Assembly (NCBI RefSeq): GCF_016887965.1
Contig: NZ_JAFDVD010000007.1
Span: 248,001 to 312,000 of the forward strand
Source of the DNA: Phycicoccus sonneratiae
GTDB lineage: Bacteria > Actinomycetota > Actinomycetes > Actinomycetales > Dermatophilaceae
Direction of reading: 5' to 3'
Length of the DNA: 64,000 nt
Positions within the stretch are counted from its first letter, which is position 1, and each line of letters begins with the position of its first letter. The position numbers and the translations under genes were made by a program. Shown here in pieces: positions 36,714 through 47,172 of the stretch. The notes under the pieces are model-generated. The model worked only from the letters and a program-made list of their open reading frames with translations, did not search any database and was not told the origin of the DNA.

Positions 36714-38875
36714 CCGAGCCGCTCGCGCAGCTCGCCGACGAGGGCCAGGGCCGCCGTGCTGATGACGGTGCCCGGGGGGTAGATGTCGTCGGCGCCGGCC
36801 GCGCGCAGGGCCTCGTGGTCCTGGTCGGGGATGACGCCGCCGACGACGATCATCAGGTCCTCGCGGCCGAGGTCGTCGAGGGCCTTGCGCAGCGCGGGGA
36901 CGAGGGTGAGGTGCCCGGCGGCGAGCGAGCTGACGCCGACGACGTGCACGTCGGCCTCGACGGCCTGGCGCGCGACCTCCTCGGGCGTCTGGAACAGCGG
37001 GCCCACGTCGACGTCGAAGCCGAGGTCGGCGAACGCGGTGGCGATGACCTTCTGCCCGCGGTCGTGGCCGTCCTGGCCCATCTTCGCGACGAGGATGCGC
37101 GGACGCCGGCCCTGCTCCTCCTCGAACTCCTCGACGGCCTGCTGGGCGGCGTGGACGGTGGCGTCCTGCCCCGCCTCGGCGCTGTACACGCCCCCGATCG
37201 TACGGATCTGGGCGGTGTAGCGGCCGAACGCCTCCTCCATCGCCAGCGACATCTCGCCGACGGTGGCCTGGGCCCGCGCGGCCTCGATGGCCAGCGCGAG
37301 CAGGTTCGTCGCCATCGTGCCGTCGGACCCGGCCCGGGCGGCCTCGGTCATCCGCGCCAGGGCGGCACGGCAGGCGTCCTCGTCGCGCTCGGTCCGCAGC
37401 CGCTCGAGCTTGGCCACCTGGCTCGCCCGCACCGCGGCGTTGTCGACCTTGAGCACCTCGATGGGCTCGTCCTCGTCGACGGGGTAGGTGTTGACGCCGA
37501 TGACCGGCTGGTGGCCGGAGTCGATGCGCGCCTGGGTGCGGGCGGCGGCCTCCTCGATGCGCATCTTCGGGATGCCGGCCTCGATCGCCTTGGCCATCCC
37601 GCCGGCCGCCTCGACCTCCTCGAGGTGCTCCCACGCGCGCCGGGCGAGGTCGTGGGTGAGCCGCTCGACGTAGGCCGACCCGGCCCACGGGTCGATGGTG
37701 CGCGTCGTGCCGGACTCCTGCTGGAGGAGCAGCTGGGTGTTGCGGGCGATCCGGGCCGAGAAGTCGGTCGGCAGCGCGATCGCCTCGTCCAGCGCGTTCG
37801 TGTGCAGGCTCTGGGTGTGGCCCTGGGTCGCGGCCATCGCCTCGATGCAGGTCCGGACCACGTTGTTGAAGACGTCCTGCGCGGTGAGGCTCCAGCCGGA
37901 GGTCTGGCTGTGCGTGCGCAGGCTGAGCGACTTGGGGTTCTGCGCCCCCTGGTCGCGCACGAGGCGGGCCCAGAGCAGGCGCGCGGCCCGCATCTTGGCG
38001 ACCTCCATGTAGAAGTTCATCCCGATCGCCCAGAAGAACGACAGGCGGGGGGCGAACCGGTCGACGTCGAGCCCGACCGCCCTCCCCGCCCGCAGGTACT
38101 CGACGCCGTCGGCGAGGGTGTACGCGAGCTCGAGGTCCTGCGTCGCCCCGGCCTCCTGCATGTGGTACCCGGAGATGGAGATCGAGTTGAACCGCGGCAT
38201 CTCCTGGCTCGTGAAGGCGAAGATGTCGCTGATGATCCGCATCGAGGGCTCGGGCGGGTAGATGTAGGTGTTGCGGACCATGAACTCCTTGAGGATGTCG
38301 TTCTGGATGGTCCCGGTCAGCTGCTCGGCCTTCACCCCCTGCTCCTCGGCCGCGACGACGTAGAGCGCGAGCACCGGGACGACGGCGCCGTTCATCGTCA
38401 TCGACACCGACATCTGGTCGAGCGGGATGCCGTCGAAGAGCGTGCGCATGTCGTAGATCGAGTCGATGGCCACGCCGGCCATCCCGACGTCGCCGGCGAC
38501 CCGCGGGTGGTCGGAGTCGTAGCCGCGGTGGGTCGCGAGGTCGAAGGCGACGGACAGGCCCTTCTGACCGGCGGCGAGGTTGCGGCGGTAGAAGGCGTTG
38601 GACTCCTCGGCCGTGCTGAACCCGGCGTACTGACGGATGGTCCAGGGCTGGGTCGTGTACATCGTCGGGTAGGGGCCGCGCAGGAACGGTGGGGCGCCGG
38701 GCACGGTGTCGAGGAAGTCGAGCCCGGCGAGGTCGTCCTCGGTGTAGAGCGCCTTGACCGGGATCTGCTCGGGGGTGAGCCAGGTCTCGGTGTCGCCCAC
38801 GGGCGCGGTGGGTGCGTCGTCCGCGGGGGTGCCGGGGCCGAGGTCGAGGGTCGTGAAGTCGGGGACGGCGGTCAT
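36710..38875 (-). CDS. mutB: Methylmalonyl-CoA mutase large subunit
   Basis: The 721-residue catalytic subunit, which interconverts (R)-methylmalonyl-CoA and succinyl-CoA with adenosylcobalamin. The substrate barrel is recognised by [22 protein letters not shown] and [13 protein letters not shown]; the C-terminal B12 domain carries the cobalt-binding His in [17 protein letters not shown], with GVSSLAAGH and [10 protein letters not shown]. It overlaps the small-subunit stop by four bases (ATGA) and meaB at its other end. It links propionate or branched-chain amino acid breakdown to the TCA cycle. Confidence 0.97.
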   Translation of the reverse strand: MTAVPDFTTLDLGPGTPADDAPTAPVGDTETWLTPEQIPVKALYTEDDLAGLDFLDTVPGAPPFLRGPYPTMYTTQPWTIRQYAGFSTAEESNAFYRRNLAAGQKGLSVAFDLATHRGYDSDHPRVAGDVGMAGVAIDSIYDMRTLFDGIPLDQMSVSMTMNGAVVPVLALYVVAAEEQGVKAEQLTGTIQNDILKEFMVRNTYIYPPEPSMRIISDIFAFTSQEMPRFNSISISGYHMQEAGATQDLELAYTLADGVEYLRAGRAVGLDVDRFAPRLSFFWAIGMNFYMEVAKMRAARLLWARLVRDQGAQNPKSLSLRTHSQTSGWSLTAQDVFNNVVRTCIEAMAATQGHTQSLHTNALDEAIALPTDFSARIARNTQLLLQQESGTTRTIDPWAGSAYVERLTHDLARRAWEHLEEVEAAGGMAKAIEAGIPKMRIEEAAARTQARIDSGHQPVIGVNTYPVDEDEPIEVLKVDNAAVRASQVAKLERLRTERDEDACRAALARMTEAARAGSDGTMATNLLALAIEAARAQATVGEMSLAMEEAFGRYTAQIRTIGGVYSAEAGQDATVHAAQQAVEEFEEEQGRRPRILVAKMGQDGHDRGQKVIATAFADLGFDVDVGPLFQTPEEVARQAVEADVHVVGVSSLAAGHLTLVPALRKALDDLGREDLMIVVGGVIPDQDHEALRAAGADDIYPPGTVISTAALALVGELRERLG

Positions 38876-40689
38876 CGGGGGTCTCCTTCCGCCGGGGCGC
38901 CGAGCCGGTCGAGCAGGTCACCGAGGAAGGCGGCGACGTCCATCCCGTCGAACACCTCGCCGTCGACGAGGTCGGCGGCGTCGCCGAGCTCGGCGGCGCG
39001 GCCGGCGACGAGGACGCGCTCGGCGCCGGCGGCCCGCAGCTCCTCGACCGCGGCGCGGCCGTGCTCGCCGTACTGCGCGCGGCTGCTCGCGAGGACGGCG
39101 GTCGCGGTGGTGTCGTCGGTGGTCGCGATGCCGCCCGCGGCGAGCAGGTTGGCGACGAAGCCCTGGCGGGCGCCGAAGTCGCGCTGGGCGCCGATCGTGC
39201 GGACGGTGACCGCGGCCCGCTCGAGGGTGCGCGCGCGGTCGCGCAGGGCCTCGAACGCGGCGGCGTCGCGGCGGGGGGCGAAGGCGGCGTCCGTGGTGGT
39301 CAGGGCGACCCTGGGTCGCCGCTCGGCCGCGGTGTCGGCGAGGTTCGGGAAGGTCGAGACGCCGGTGATCGGGCGTTGCCGCGTCGCGACGAGCCGGTCG
39401 CGCTCGGCGACGGCCGTGTCGACCCACTCGCGCAGCAGGCCGGCCTCGAGGGCGGCGAGCACACCGCCGGCGCGCTCGACCTCCTGGAAGCGGGTCCACA
39501 CGTGCTCGGCCACCTCGTCGGTCAGTGACTCGAGGTACCACGAGCCGCCGCCGGGGTCGGTGACCCGGCCGACGTTGGACTCGGCGGCGAGCAGGATCTG
39601 GGTGTTGCGGGCGAGCCTGCGCGAGAACCGTTCCGGCAGACCGGCGACGGTGTCGTGGGGCAGCACGGTGATCGCGTCGGCGTCGCCGATGGAGGCGCCG
39701 AAGGTCGCGAGGGTGCCCCGCAGGACGTTGACGAACGGGTCCTCGCGGGTGGCCATCCGCAGGCTCGTCACCGCGTGGGTGCGGGCCCCCCGGTCTGTCT
39801 CGGCGACCCCGAGCGCCTCGCCGACCCGCGCCCAGACCCGGCGCAGGGCGCGCAGGACGGCTGCGGTGAGGAACTGGTCGGCGGTGGCACTGACGCGGAA
39901 CTCGACGTGGCCGAACGCGTCGACGGGGTCGATGCCGGCCGCCTCGAGGTGGCGCAGGTAGGCGATCCCGGTGGCGACGGCCACCGCGAGCGCGTCGACC
40001 TCGCTGGCCCCCGCGTCGTGGAGCACCCGGGCGTCGACGGTGACGGCCCGCCACCCGTCGTGGGCCCCGGCCTCCCGGACGAGCTCGGCGAGCGGCCCGA
40101 GGTCGGGCGTCGTGCCGGTGCGCAGGGCGGCCCCGACGGGGTCGAGGCCGAGGTTGCCGCCCGCCGTCGGCCGGTCGCCGACGACGTCGAGCAGGGCCCG
40201 GGCGGCGCCCGGCTGGTCCGTGGTGGAGCTGACGACGACGGGGGCGAGGTCGAGGTGGACGTCGGCGAGCACGGTGGCGAGGTCGGTGGCCGCGAGGCCG
40301 TCCTCCCCCACGTGGACCCACACCGAGGTGACGCCGTGCTCGAGGTCGTCGAGGACGGCCGCGCGCGTCCGCGCGGCATCGGGGTCGTCGTGGAGCTGGC
40401 GGACGTCCCAGGGCACGGTGCCGTCGCGGACGACACGGCCCCGGGTGAACGGCATCGCGCCGGGGACCCCGAGCGGCCGGTCCTCGCGCAGGTAGAGGCC
40501 CTCGGTGCCCAGGCCGCCGTCGAGGGCGGTGACGAGCGCCTCCGCGGCGGCGTCCGGAGCGAGCCGGTCGCCCTCCGCGCGACGCTTGTTGAGCACGTCG
40601 GCGACGAGGGCGGTCCAGTCCTGCCGGGTGCGCGGGTCGAAGTCGCCGGCCAGCGGCAGGAGGTCGTGCGGAGGCGACGACGTCGTCAT
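38872..40689 (-). CDS. mutA: Methylmalonyl-CoA mutase small subunit
   Basis: A 605-residue non-catalytic partner related to MutB. It keeps the barrel part ([50 protein letters not shown]) but its C-terminal B12-like domain lacks the DxHxxG cobalt ligand, as expected for the small subunit. The ATG at 40689 is the first gene of the mutA-mutB-meaB operon; no clear promoter stands out in the 100 bases upstream. Confidence 0.95.
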   Translation of the reverse strand: MTTSSPPHDLLPLAGDFDPRTRQDWTALVADVLNKRRAEGDRLAPDAAAEALVTALDGGLGTEGLYLREDRPLGVPGAMPFTRGRVVRDGTVPWDVRQLHDDPDAARTRAAVLDDLEHGVTSVWVHVGEDGLAATDLATVLADVHLDLAPVVVSSTTDQPGAARALLDVVGDRPTAGGNLGLDPVGAALRTGTTPDLGPLAELVREAGAHDGWRAVTVDARVLHDAGASEVDALAVAVATGIAYLRHLEAAGIDPVDAFGHVEFRVSATADQFLTAAVLRALRRVWARVGEALGVAETDRGARTHAVTSLRMATREDPFVNVLRGTLATFGASIGDADAITVLPHDTVAGLPERFSRRLARNTQILLAAESNVGRVTDPGGGSWYLESLTDEVAEHVWTRFQEVERAGGVLAALEAGLLREWVDTAVAERDRLVATRQRPITGVSTFPNLADTAAERRPRVALTTTDAAFAPRRDAAAFEALRDRARTLERAAVTVRTIGAQRDFGARQGFVANLLAAGGIATTDDTTATAVLASSRAQYGEHGRAAVEELRAAGAERVLVAGRAAELGDAADLVDGEVFDGMDVAAFLGDLLDRLGAPAEGDPR

Positions 40690-40790
40690 CGAGCTCTCCT
40701 CGGTCGGTGGTCTGGGTCCATCGTCAACCCTAGCCACGCGGGACGGGCCGGACACCGAGAGATCGGTCACCCGGGCGGCGCGACGAGGGG

Positions 40791-41645
40791 TCAGGCGGGG
40801 GCGATGTCGGCGTACCTGACGCCGAGGCCCTCGAGGCGGGACCGGCCGCCGTCGAGCGCGGTGAGCACGCAGGTGCCGGCCTCGGTGACGGCCACCGAGT
40901 GCTCCCAGTGCGCGGCCCGCGAGCCGTCGCGCGTGACGACGGTCCACTCGTCGTCGAGGATCGTGTTGTCCTGGTCGCCGAGGGTGACCATCGGCTCGAT
41001 GCAGATCGTCATGCCGTCGGGGACGCGGGGGCTGCGGCCCTGCACGCGGTAGTTCGGCACCTGGGGGTCCATGTGCATCGAGGTGCCGATGCCGTGGCCG
41101 ACGTAGTCCTCGACGATGCCGTACTCGCGGCCGCGCCGGGTGCCGGCCTCGACGACGGCGTCCTCCACCGCGGCACCCACGTCGTAGAGCGCGCCGCCGA
41201 CCCGCAGCGCCGCGATGCCGGCCCAGAGGGATGCCTCGGTGTCCTCGGAGAGGGCGAGGTCCTCGGGGCGGGCCGCGTCCGGGCCGCCGACGACGACGGT
41301 GACGGCGGAGTCGCCGTTCCAGCCCGCGACCTCGGCCCCGCAGTCGACCGAGAGCAGGTCGCCGGCCTCGAGGACGCGTCCGCCCGGGATGCCGTGGACG
41401 ATCTCGTCGTTGACGCTCGTGCAGAGGGTGTGCCGGTACCCCGGGACGAGCTGGAAGTTGGGGACGCCACCGTGGTCGCGGATGTGCGCCTCGGCGAGGG
41501 CGTCGAGCTCGAGGGTCGTCACCCCCGGGCGGACCGCCGCGACGACGAGCTCGAGGGTGCGTCCGACGAGCAGGCCGGCGGTGCGCATCATCGCGAGCTG
41601 CTCGGGCGTCTTCCCCTCGCACCGGTCACGGCTGAACAGTCCCAT
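40791..41645 (-). CDS. map: Type I methionine aminopeptidase
   Basis: MetAP removes the initiator Met from new proteins. The 284-residue protein has the five metal ligands in context: VDCGAEVAGWNGDSA (two Asp), GHGIGTSMHMDPQVPNY (His), ICIEPMV (Glu) and AHWEHSVAVTEAG (Glu). ATG 41645 gives the usual start. It follows adk in most bacteria; here a DUF559-type gene and two palindromes separate them. Confidence 0.95.
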   Translation of the reverse strand: MGLFSRDRCEGKTPEQLAMMRTAGLLVGRTLELVVAAVRPGVTTLELDALAEAHIRDHGGVPNFQLVPGYRHTLCTSVNDEIVHGIPGGRVLEAGDLLSVDCGAEVAGWNGDSAVTVVVGGPDAARPEDLALSEDTEASLWAGIAALRVGGALYDVGAAVEDAVVEAGTRRGREYGIVEDYVGHGIGTSMHMDPQVPNYRVQGRSPRVPDGMTICIEPMVTLGDQDNTILDDEWTVVTRDGSRAAHWEHSVAVTEAGTCVLTALDGGRSRLEGLGVRYADIAPA

Positions 41646-41653
41646 GCCGCGGA

Positions 41654-41684
41654 ACCCTACCCGCGCCCCGTCCCCCGCCTGAAA
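41654..41684 (-). promoter_or_regulatory. Possible leaderless promoter of map
   Basis: Minus strand TTTCAG (41679-41684), 19-base gap, TAGGGT (41654-41659), eight bases before the map ATG. There is no Shine-Dalgarno. It could let map be transcribed independently after the palindrome cut it off from adk. Weak prediction. Confidence 0.4.
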
Positions 41685-41752
41685 CCCGTCGAGAGTACAG
41701 AACACGCCGCATGGCCCGGGATGCACACGGCGTGTTCTGTACTCTCGACGGG
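41685..41752. repeat. Long perfect palindrome, map-side copy
   Basis: Arms of 25 bp (41685-41709 and 41728-41752) are perfectly complementary around an 18-base loop, CATGGCCCGGGATGCACA. The arm core is AGTACAGAACACGCCG. The palindrome ends one base before the stop codon of the DUF559-type gene. A second copy, with 24 of 25 arm bases identical, lies just upstream of that gene. Confidence 0.9.
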
Positions 41753-41753
41753 G

Positions 41754-42740
41754 TCAGATCTGCAGATGGCGCGGGTCGAGCCGCAGCTCACGGGCGAACC
41801 GCAGGAGGCATGCGGTCCGACGACCGCCGACGAGGACGTCCTCGGCCCAGATCTCGAGGACGGTCCAGCCCTCTCCCTCGAGCCCGAGGCGCCGGGACGC
41901 GTCTGCGCTCCGTCGTCGACGCGACGCGTGGTCCGCGCCCTGGTACTCCCCGATGACCCGCGCCTCGCGCCAGACGAGGTCGCCCTCGGCGAGCCACTCC
42001 CCGTGCCGGTCCGTGACCACCCCGTTGACCTCCGGCTCGGGGAAGCCGGCACGGACGAACATCAGCCGCCCACGGGTCTCCATCGGTGAGCGCACCCCCG
42101 GACGAACCAGGTCGAGCGCCTCGAGCAGCCTCACCTTTCCCCGTGGCCGGACCCGCGCCTCCAGCGGTCGGCGCAGCATCCACTGGGCATCCGGCACACC
42201 GGTCCGGACGGTGGCCACGACGGCGTCCGCGACGACGACGAGGTCGTCGACGCCCAGCCGATGCCCCAGCTCGCCGAGGTCGCACCACGTGTCCTCGGGC
42301 GCGACCACCGGGAGCCCGTGGACGACCGCGGCGCTTCGTCCCTCCAGGCCGCGATGGCCGGTGCAGCCTCGACGCCGGGTGTGCCCGTCCGAGGTGTTCG
42401 CCATGACGTGCAGCGGCCCGTCGTCGGCTTCCTGCTCGAGGCGCGCCGGGAGCGGGAGCCCGTGCAGTCGAGCCGCCGTCAGGTGCGAGAACGCCCGCCC
42501 GTCCGGCAGCCCCGCGAGGTAACCCGCCGCGCGGTCGACGAGCGCGGTCGGCACCGTTCGCACGTGTGCTCCGCGGGTGGGGTGGTGCAGGTCTGCGCGA
42601 CGCAGCCTGCTCGCGGGCACCCCGGCCGCCCGCGCGGCACTCGTGCTGAAGGCACCGCTGCCGAGGCTCTCGGGCAAGTCGGACGGGTGCATGCGGGCCA
42701 GCGTCGCGGCTGTCGCCAGGTCGGCCGCCGGGTTCTCCAC
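41754..42740 (-). CDS. AbiEi-like/DUF559 protein, single gene in palindrome-bounded cassette
   Basis: A 328-residue protein. The N-terminal 60 residues resemble the AbiEi-type antitoxin helix-turn-helix ([20 protein letters not shown], then PTRGAHVR). The last 100 residues look like DUF559, a Vsr-type PD-(D/E)xK nuclease fold: [21 protein letters not shown] gives the Asp and Glu-x-Gln positions, followed by R-rich helix and [17 protein letters not shown]. No toxin partner is adjacent, so a toxin-antitoxin role is doubtful. GTG 42740 is taken as start (six bases after the palindrome); ATG 42691 is possible. No Shine-Dalgarno is seen before either. Function unknown. Confidence 0.75.
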   Translation of the reverse strand: MENPAADLATAATLARMHPSDLPESLGSGAFSTSAARAAGVPASRLRRADLHHPTRGAHVRTVPTALVDRAAGYLAGLPDGRAFSHLTAARLHGLPLPARLEQEADDGPLHVMANTSDGHTRRRGCTGHRGLEGRSAAVVHGLPVVAPEDTWCDLGELGHRLGVDDLVVVADAVVATVRTGVPDAQWMLRRPLEARVRPRGKVRLLEALDLVRPGVRSPMETRGRLMFVRAGFPEPEVNGVVTDRHGEWLAEGDLVWREARVIGEYQGADHASRRRRSADASRRLGLEGEGWTVLEIWAEDVLVGGRRTACLLRFARELRLDPRHLQI

Positions 42741-42745
42741 AGGAC

Positions 42746-42813
42746 CCCGTCGAAAGTACAGAACACGCCGTCCGGCACGGGGTGCAGACGGCGTGTGGTG
42801 TGCTGTAGCCGGG
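42746..42813. repeat. Palindrome, adk-side copy with damaged arm
   Basis: The left arm (42746-42772) contains the same AGTACAGAACACGCCG core as the map-side copy. The right arm starts correctly (GACGGCGTGT, 42787-42796) and then deviates at 6 of 17 positions just before the poly-G block. The loop CGGCACGGGGTGCA shares GGC-x-CGGG-x-TGCA with the other copy. The damage may be sequencing error rather than true divergence. Confidence 0.75.
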
Positions 42814-42849
42814 GGGGGGCCGCCGCGGGGGGCCGGCGGGGGCCCGGGC
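42809..42849. other. Poly-G/C block at the adk 3' end, probable artefact
   Basis: Runs of G9, G6, G5 and C interrupt the last codons of adk and the palindrome. The adk frame continues without a stop through the palindrome and across the opposite frame of the next gene to 41,788, which is not credible biologically. Same character as the block at 12,047-12,150. Confidence 0.7.
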
Positions 42850-43398
42850 GGAGGTGATCCGCTCGGTCACCTCGTCGACGGCCCCGTCGCCGTCGACGCG
42901 CACGAGCAGGCCGCGCGCGTCGTAGGTGTCGGAGAGCGGCCGGGTCTCGCGGTGGTAGATGGCCATCCGCTCGCGGATGACCTCCTCGCTGTCGTCCGAC
43001 CGGCCCTCGATCTCGGCCCGCTTGAGCAGCCGGCCCACGACGACGTCGTCGTCGACGGTCAGCTCGAGCACGTGGTCGAGCGAACCGCCCGCGGCCGCGA
43101 GCATCCCGTCGAGCGCCTCGACCTGGGCGAGGGTGCGCGGGTAGCCGTCGAGGAGGAAGCCCCGTGCGCAGTCGTCCTGGCCGAGGCGGTCCTCGACGAT
43201 GGCGTTCGTGATCTCGTCGGAGACGTACCCGCCGGAGGCGAGGATCTCCTTGACCTGCTGCCCGAGTTCGGTCTCGTTCTTGATGTTGGCCCGGAAGATG
43301 TCCCCGGTCGAGATGGCCGGGATGCCGAAGTGCTCGGCGATCCGGGACGCCTGCGTGCCCTTACCGGCACCGGGCGGCCCGAGGATGATGAGTCGCAT
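42850..43398 (-). CDS. adk: Adenylate kinase, 3' end corrupted in this sequence
   Basis: Adk converts ATP and AMP to two ADP. The 183 readable residues include the P-loop [14 protein letters not shown], the AMP site [21 protein letters not shown] and the short LID form ([13 protein letters not shown]), with [15 protein letters not shown] after it. Reliable sequence ends near DEVTERITS; family members end within about 10 more residues. The true stop is lost in the poly-G block. The start ATG at 43398 overlaps the secY stop by one base (TGATG). Confidence 0.9.
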
Positions 43399-44711
43399 CA
43401 GCGGAGGAACCCTTCATAGTGACGCTGCTGCAGCTGGGCCTCGATCTGCTTCACCGTCTCCAGTCCGACACCGACGATGATGAGGATCGAGGTGCCGCCG
43501 AAGGGGAAGTTCTGGTTCGCCTCGACGAGGACCAGCGCGACGAGCGGGAGGAGCGAGATCAGCGCGAGGTAGATCGCGCCGGGCACGGTGATCCGGGTCA
43601 GGACGTAGTTGAGGTACTCGGCCGTGGGTCGCCCGGCACGGATACCCGGGATGAAGCCGCCGTACTTCTTCATGTTGTCGGCGACCTCGGTGGGGTTGAA
43701 CGTGATCGACACGTAGAAGAACGTGAAGAACAGGATCAGGCCCGTGTAGAGGGCCATGTAGTACGGGTGGTCGCCGCGCACGAGGTGGGCATTGATCCAG
43801 TCGACCCACCCGGCGTTGACGCCGGTCGGGCTCTGGTTGAACTGTGCCACGAGGGTCGGCAGCGTCAGCAGCGACGAGGCGAAGATCACGGGGATGACGC
43901 CGGCCATGTTGACCTTGAGCGGGATGTACGTCGAGGTGCCGCCGTAGACGCGCCGGCCGACCATCCGCTTGGCGTACTGGACGGGGATGCGTCGCTGGCT
44001 CTGCTCGACGAAGACGACGAGGGCGATGACGACGAACCCGAGCGCGATGACCCCGAGGAAGACGCCCCAGCCCGAGCGCTGCTGGATCTGCCACAGCGAG
44101 GACGGGAACTGCGCGGCGATCGAGGTGAAGATGAGGAGCGACATCCCGTTGCCGACGCCCTTGTCCGTGACGAGCTCGCCGAGCCACATGATCATGCCGG
44201 TGCCGGCGGTCATCGTCAGCACCATGATGAGGATCGTGACGACCGAGTCGTCGGACAGGATGTTCGTGCACGACGGGTTGTTGAACAGCGTCGCGGGGTT
44301 CTGCGCGAAGGTGATGAGCGTCGAGCTCTGGAGGACGGCCAGCCCGATGGTCAGGTACCGGGTGTACTGCGTCATCTTCGTCTGACCGGCCTGGCCCTCC
44401 TTCTTGAGGGCCTCGAACCGCGGGATGACGACGGTGAGCAGCTGGATGATGATGCTCGCCGTGATGTACGGCATGATCCCCAGCGCGAAGATCGACAGCT
44501 GGAGCAGCGCGCCGCCGCTGAAGAGGTTGATCAGGCCGAGCAGCTGGTTGCTGTTGTCCGCGCCGGCGATGCACTGCTGCACGAGCGGGTAGCTGACCCC
44601 GGGGGTCGGCACGTGCGAGCCCAGCCGGAACACCACGATGATGAACAGGGTGAACAGCAGCTTCCTGCGCAGGTCGGGCGTCCGGAACGCGCGGCCGAAA
44701 GCGGTGAGCAC
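43398..44711 (-). CDS. secY: Protein translocase subunit SecY
   Basis: The 437-residue channel of the Sec translocon, with 10 membrane helices. Typical blocks: [13 protein letters not shown] (after TM1), [30 protein letters not shown] (plug/TM2), [31 protein letters not shown] and [16 protein letters not shown] 44711 has GGAGG upstream. A hairpin isolates it from rplO, so secY-adk probably has its own promoter. Confidence 0.97.
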   Translation of the reverse strand: MLTAFGRAFRTPDLRRKLLFTLFIIVVFRLGSHVPTPGVSYPLVQQCIAGADNSNQLLGLINLFSGGALLQLSIFALGIMPYITASIIIQLLTVVIPRFEALKKEGQAGQTKMTQYTRYLTIGLAVLQSSTLITFAQNPATLFNNPSCTNILSDDSVVTILIMVLTMTAGTGMIMWLGELVTDKGVGNGMSLLIFTSIAAQFPSSLWQIQQRSGWGVFLGVIALGFVVIALVVFVEQSQRRIPVQYAKRMVGRRVYGGTSTYIPLKVNMAGVIPVIFASSLLTLPTLVAQFNQSPTGVNAGWVDWINAHLVRGDHPYYMALYTGLILFFTFFYVSITFNPTEVADNMKKYGGFIPGIRAGRPTAEYLNYVLTRITVPGAIYLALISLLPLVALVLVEANQNFPFGGTSILIIVGVGLETVKQIEAQLQQRHYEGFLR

Positions 44712-44764
44712 AGGGTCCTCCAGGGTGCGGCCGGGGGTGTGGCCGCCTAGTCAGCGATCCGTCA

Positions 44765-44770
44765 CAACAT
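44765..44770 (-). promoter_or_regulatory. Possible -10 of the secY-adk promoter
   Basis: Minus strand TATGTT, 54 bases before the secY start and beyond the rplO terminator hairpin. It is the only AT-rich hexamer in the gap; no convincing -35 accompanies it. Confidence 0.4.
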
Positions 44771-44819
44771 ACCCGCCCGTCCGGGAAGCCCCGGTACCGG
44801 ACGGCTGCGTCCGACGCGA

Positions 44820-44861
44820 CGCAGGGCCGGCTCCGAAGGTCTCTCCGGAGCCGGCCCTGCG
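44820..44861 (-). terminator. Hairpin after rplO
   Basis: A 16-bp perfect stem (44820-44835 with 44846-44861) with a 10-base loop, 20 bases after the rplO stop. It marks the end of the S10-spc run and explains the separate secY promoter. Confidence 0.75.
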
Positions 44862-44881
44862 GCGCGCGGTCATGGTGGGCG

Positions 44882-45370
44882 TCAGGCGGTCGTCGCCGAG
44901 CCGCCCGCCGCCTCGATCTTCTCCTTGGCGCTGGTCGAGAACGCGTCGGCGGTCACGGAGACCTTGACGGAGATCTCGCCGGTGCCGAGCACCTTGACCG
45001 GGTGGCCGTCGCGGACGGCGCCCTTGGCGACCAGGTCCTCGACCGTCACGTCGCCACCCTCGGGGTAGAGCGACGCGAGCTTGTCGAGGTTGACGACCTG
45101 GTACTCGGTCTTGAACGGGTTCTTGAAGCCGCGCAGCTTCGGGAACCGCATGTGCAGCGGCGTGGTGCCACCCTGGAACCCGGCGGGAACCTGGTAGCGC
45201 GCCTTGGTGCCCTTGGTACCGCGACCGGCGGTCTTCCCGCGCTTGCCGCCCTCACCGCGACCGACGCGGATCTTGGCCGACTTGGCGCCGGGAGCCGGAC
45301 GCAGGTGGTGCACCTTGAGCGCCGAGGCGCCCTCGGACGCAGCGGACTTCGTGGCCTTGGTGTCGGCCAT
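44882..45370 (-). CDS. rplO: 50S ribosomal protein L15
   Basis: L15 (uL15), 162 residues: [35 protein letters not shown] with the glycine-rich rRNA-binding loop, then [21 protein letters not shown] 45370 is listed; an in-frame GTG at 45376, closer to the GAGGAGG at 45378-45384, is equally possible and would overlap the rpmD stop. Confidence 0.96.
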   Translation of the reverse strand: MADTKATKSAASEGASALKVHHLRPAPGAKSAKIRVGRGEGGKRGKTAGRGTKGTKARYQVPAGFQGGTTPLHMRFPKLRGFKNPFKTEYQVVNLDKLASLYPEGGDVTVEDLVAKGAVRDGHPVKVLGTGEISVKVSVTADAFSTSAKEKIEAAGGSATTA

Positions 45371-45372
45371 GC

Positions 45373-45555
45373 TCACTCAACCTCCTCGACGGTCACGAGG
45401 TGCGGGACCGTGTTGACCATCCCGCGGATCTCGGGACGGTCCTCCTTGACGACGACGTCGCCGATCCGCTTCAGACCGAGGGAGCGCAGCGTCTCGCGCT
45501 GGTTCTGCTTGCCCCCGATGCCGGACCGGGTCTGGGTGACCTTGAGACGTCCCAT
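45373..45555 (-). CDS. rpmD: 50S ribosomal protein L30
   Basis: L30 (uL30), 60 residues: [28 protein letters not shown] is typical. Its ATG shares a base with the rpsE stop codon (TGATG). It lies between rpsE and rplO, the standard spc order. Confidence 0.97.
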   Translation of the reverse strand: MGRLKVTQTRSGIGGKQNQRETLRSLGLKRIGDVVVKEDRPEIRGMVNTVPHLVTVEEVE

Positions 45556-46199
45556 CACGCACCGGCCTTGGCCTCGGCCAGGCCGGCGGCCTGGGCGCGG
45601 AGCATCGCGGCGGGGGCGACCTGGTCGACCGGCAGCCCACGACGGGCGGCGACGGCCTCCGGACGCTCGAGCCCCTGGAGGGCCGTCACGGTCGCGTGGA
45701 CGATGTTGATCGCGTTGTCCGAGCCGAGGCTCTTGGACAGCACGTCGTGGATGCCGGCGCACTCGAGCACCGCACGCACCGGGCCACCGGCGATGACACC
45801 GGTACCGGGGCTGGCGGGGCGGAGCATGACGACACCGGCGGCGGCCTCACCCTGGACGGGGTGCGGGATGGTGCCCTGGATGCGCGGGACGCGGAAGAAG
45901 TTCTTCTTCGCCTCCTCGACACCCTTCGCGATCGCCGCGGGCACCTCCTTGGCCTTGCCGTAGCCGACACCGACGGTGCCGTCACCGTCGCCGACGACGA
46001 CGAGGGCGGTGAAGCTGAAGCGACGACCACCCTTGACGACCTTGGCGACGCGGTTGATGGTCACGACGCGCTCGAGGTACTGGTTCTTCTCGGCCTCCCG
46101 GGAGTCCCGGCCGCCGCGACGGTCGCCGTCACGGCGGTCGCGACGGTCGCCGCGCTCGGCGCCACCGGTCCCGGTGCCTCGACGCTGGGGTCCTGGCAT
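45555..46199 (-). CDS. rpsE: 30S ribosomal protein S5
   Basis: S5 (uS5), important for decoding accuracy and 30S assembly, 214 residues. The core starts at [22 protein letters not shown] and includes [19 protein letters not shown] charged N-terminal extension of about 35 residues ([17 protein letters not shown]) is an actinobacterial trait. Confidence 0.97.
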   Translation of the reverse strand: MPGPQRRGTGTGGAERGDRRDRRDGDRRGGRDSREAEKNQYLERVVTINRVAKVVKGGRRFSFTALVVVGDGDGTVGVGYGKAKEVPAAIAKGVEEAKKNFFRVPRIQGTIPHPVQGEAAAGVVMLRPASPGTGVIAGGPVRAVLECAGIHDVLSKSLGSDNAINIVHATVTALQGLERPEAVAARRGLPVDQVAPAAMLRAQAAGLAEAKAGA

Positions 46200-46245
46200 C
46201 AGATGTTCCTCTTCTCGACGTTCGTGGTGGTACGGGCAGCGTGGG

Positions 46246-46620
46246 TCACAGGGCCAGCCCGCCTTCCCGAGCGCCGTCCGCGATGGCGGCGACGCGGCCG
46301 TGGTAGCGGTTGCCACCGCGGTCGAACACGACGGCCTCGACACCGGCCGCCTTGGCCCGCTCGGCGACGAGCTCGCCGACCTTCTTGGCCTTGTCCCGCT
46401 TGTCGCCGGTCAGGGCGCGGACGTCGGCCTCCATCGTCGAGGCCGACGCGACGGTCTTGCCGACGGTGTCGTCGACGACCTGGACGAAGACGTGGCGCGA
46501 GGAGCGCGAGACGACGAGGCGGGGACGCACGGCGGTGCCGGCGACCTGCTTGCGGACGCGGGTGTGACGGCGGACGCGTGCGGCCGACTTGCCCTTGGCG
46601 CGCTTGACGATCAGAGCCAT
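46246..46620 (-). CDS. rplR: 50S ribosomal protein L18
   Basis: L18 (uL18), binding 5S rRNA, 124 residues: [37 protein letters not shown] and the end [26 protein letters not shown] are canonical. It follows rplF by three bases. Confidence 0.97.
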   Translation of the reverse strand: MALIVKRAKGKSAARVRRHTRVRKQVAGTAVRPRLVVSRSSRHVFVQVVDDTVGKTVASASTMEADVRALTGDKRDKAKKVGELVAERAKAAGVEAVVFDRGGNRYHGRVAAIADGAREGGLAL

Positions 46621-46623
46621 CGG

Positions 46624-47160
46624 TTACTTACCAGCCTTTCCGACCTTGCGGCGGATGTGCTCGCCCGCGTAGCGGACGCCCTTGCCCTTGTACGGGTCGG
46701 GCTTGCGGAGCTTGCGGATGTTCGCGGCGACCTCGCCGACGAGCTGCTTGTCGATGCCCTGGACCGAGAACCGGGTCTGGTTCTCCACCGCGAAGGTGAT
46801 GCCGGCCGGCGGCTCGACGGTGATGGAGTGCGAGTAGCCGAGGGCGAACTCGAGGTTGGAGCCCTTGGCGAGCACGCGGTAGCCGGTGCCGTGGATCTCG
46901 AGCTTCTTCTCGTAGCCCTCGGTCACACCGAGCACCATGTTGTTGATGAGCGAGCGGGTCAGGCCGTGCAGCGAGCGCGACGCGCGCTCGTCGTCCGGGC
47001 GCTTGACCTCGAGCGTGCCGTCGGCCTGCTCGATGGTGATCGGCTCGGCGACGGTGTGGCTCAGCTCGCCCTTGGGGCCCTTGACGGTGACGGTCTGACC
47101 GCTGATGGTCACGTCGACGCCGGAGGGCACGGTGACGGGGAGTCGTCCGATTCGCGACAT
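46624..47160 (-). CDS. rplF: 50S ribosomal protein L6
   Basis: L6 (uL6), near the sarcin-ricin loop, 178 residues. [17 protein letters not shown] at the start and [24 protein letters not shown] at the end are typical. Confidence 0.98.
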   Translation of the reverse strand: MSRIGRLPVTVPSGVDVTISGQTVTVKGPKGELSHTVAEPITIEQADGTLEVKRPDDERASRSLHGLTRSLINNMVLGVTEGYEKKLEIHGTGYRVLAKGSNLEFALGYSHSITVEPPAGITFAVENQTRFSVQGIDKQLVGEVAANIRKLRKPDPYKGKGVRYAGEHIRRKVGKAGK

Positions 47161-47172
47161 GTCTGCTGCCCC

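Noticed and set aside
41754-42740. Toxin-antitoxin system at the AbiEi-like gene
   Set aside because: No AbiEii-type nucleotidyltransferase toxin is adjacent; neighbours are adk and map, and the C-terminus is nuclease-like rather than an antitoxin-only protein.
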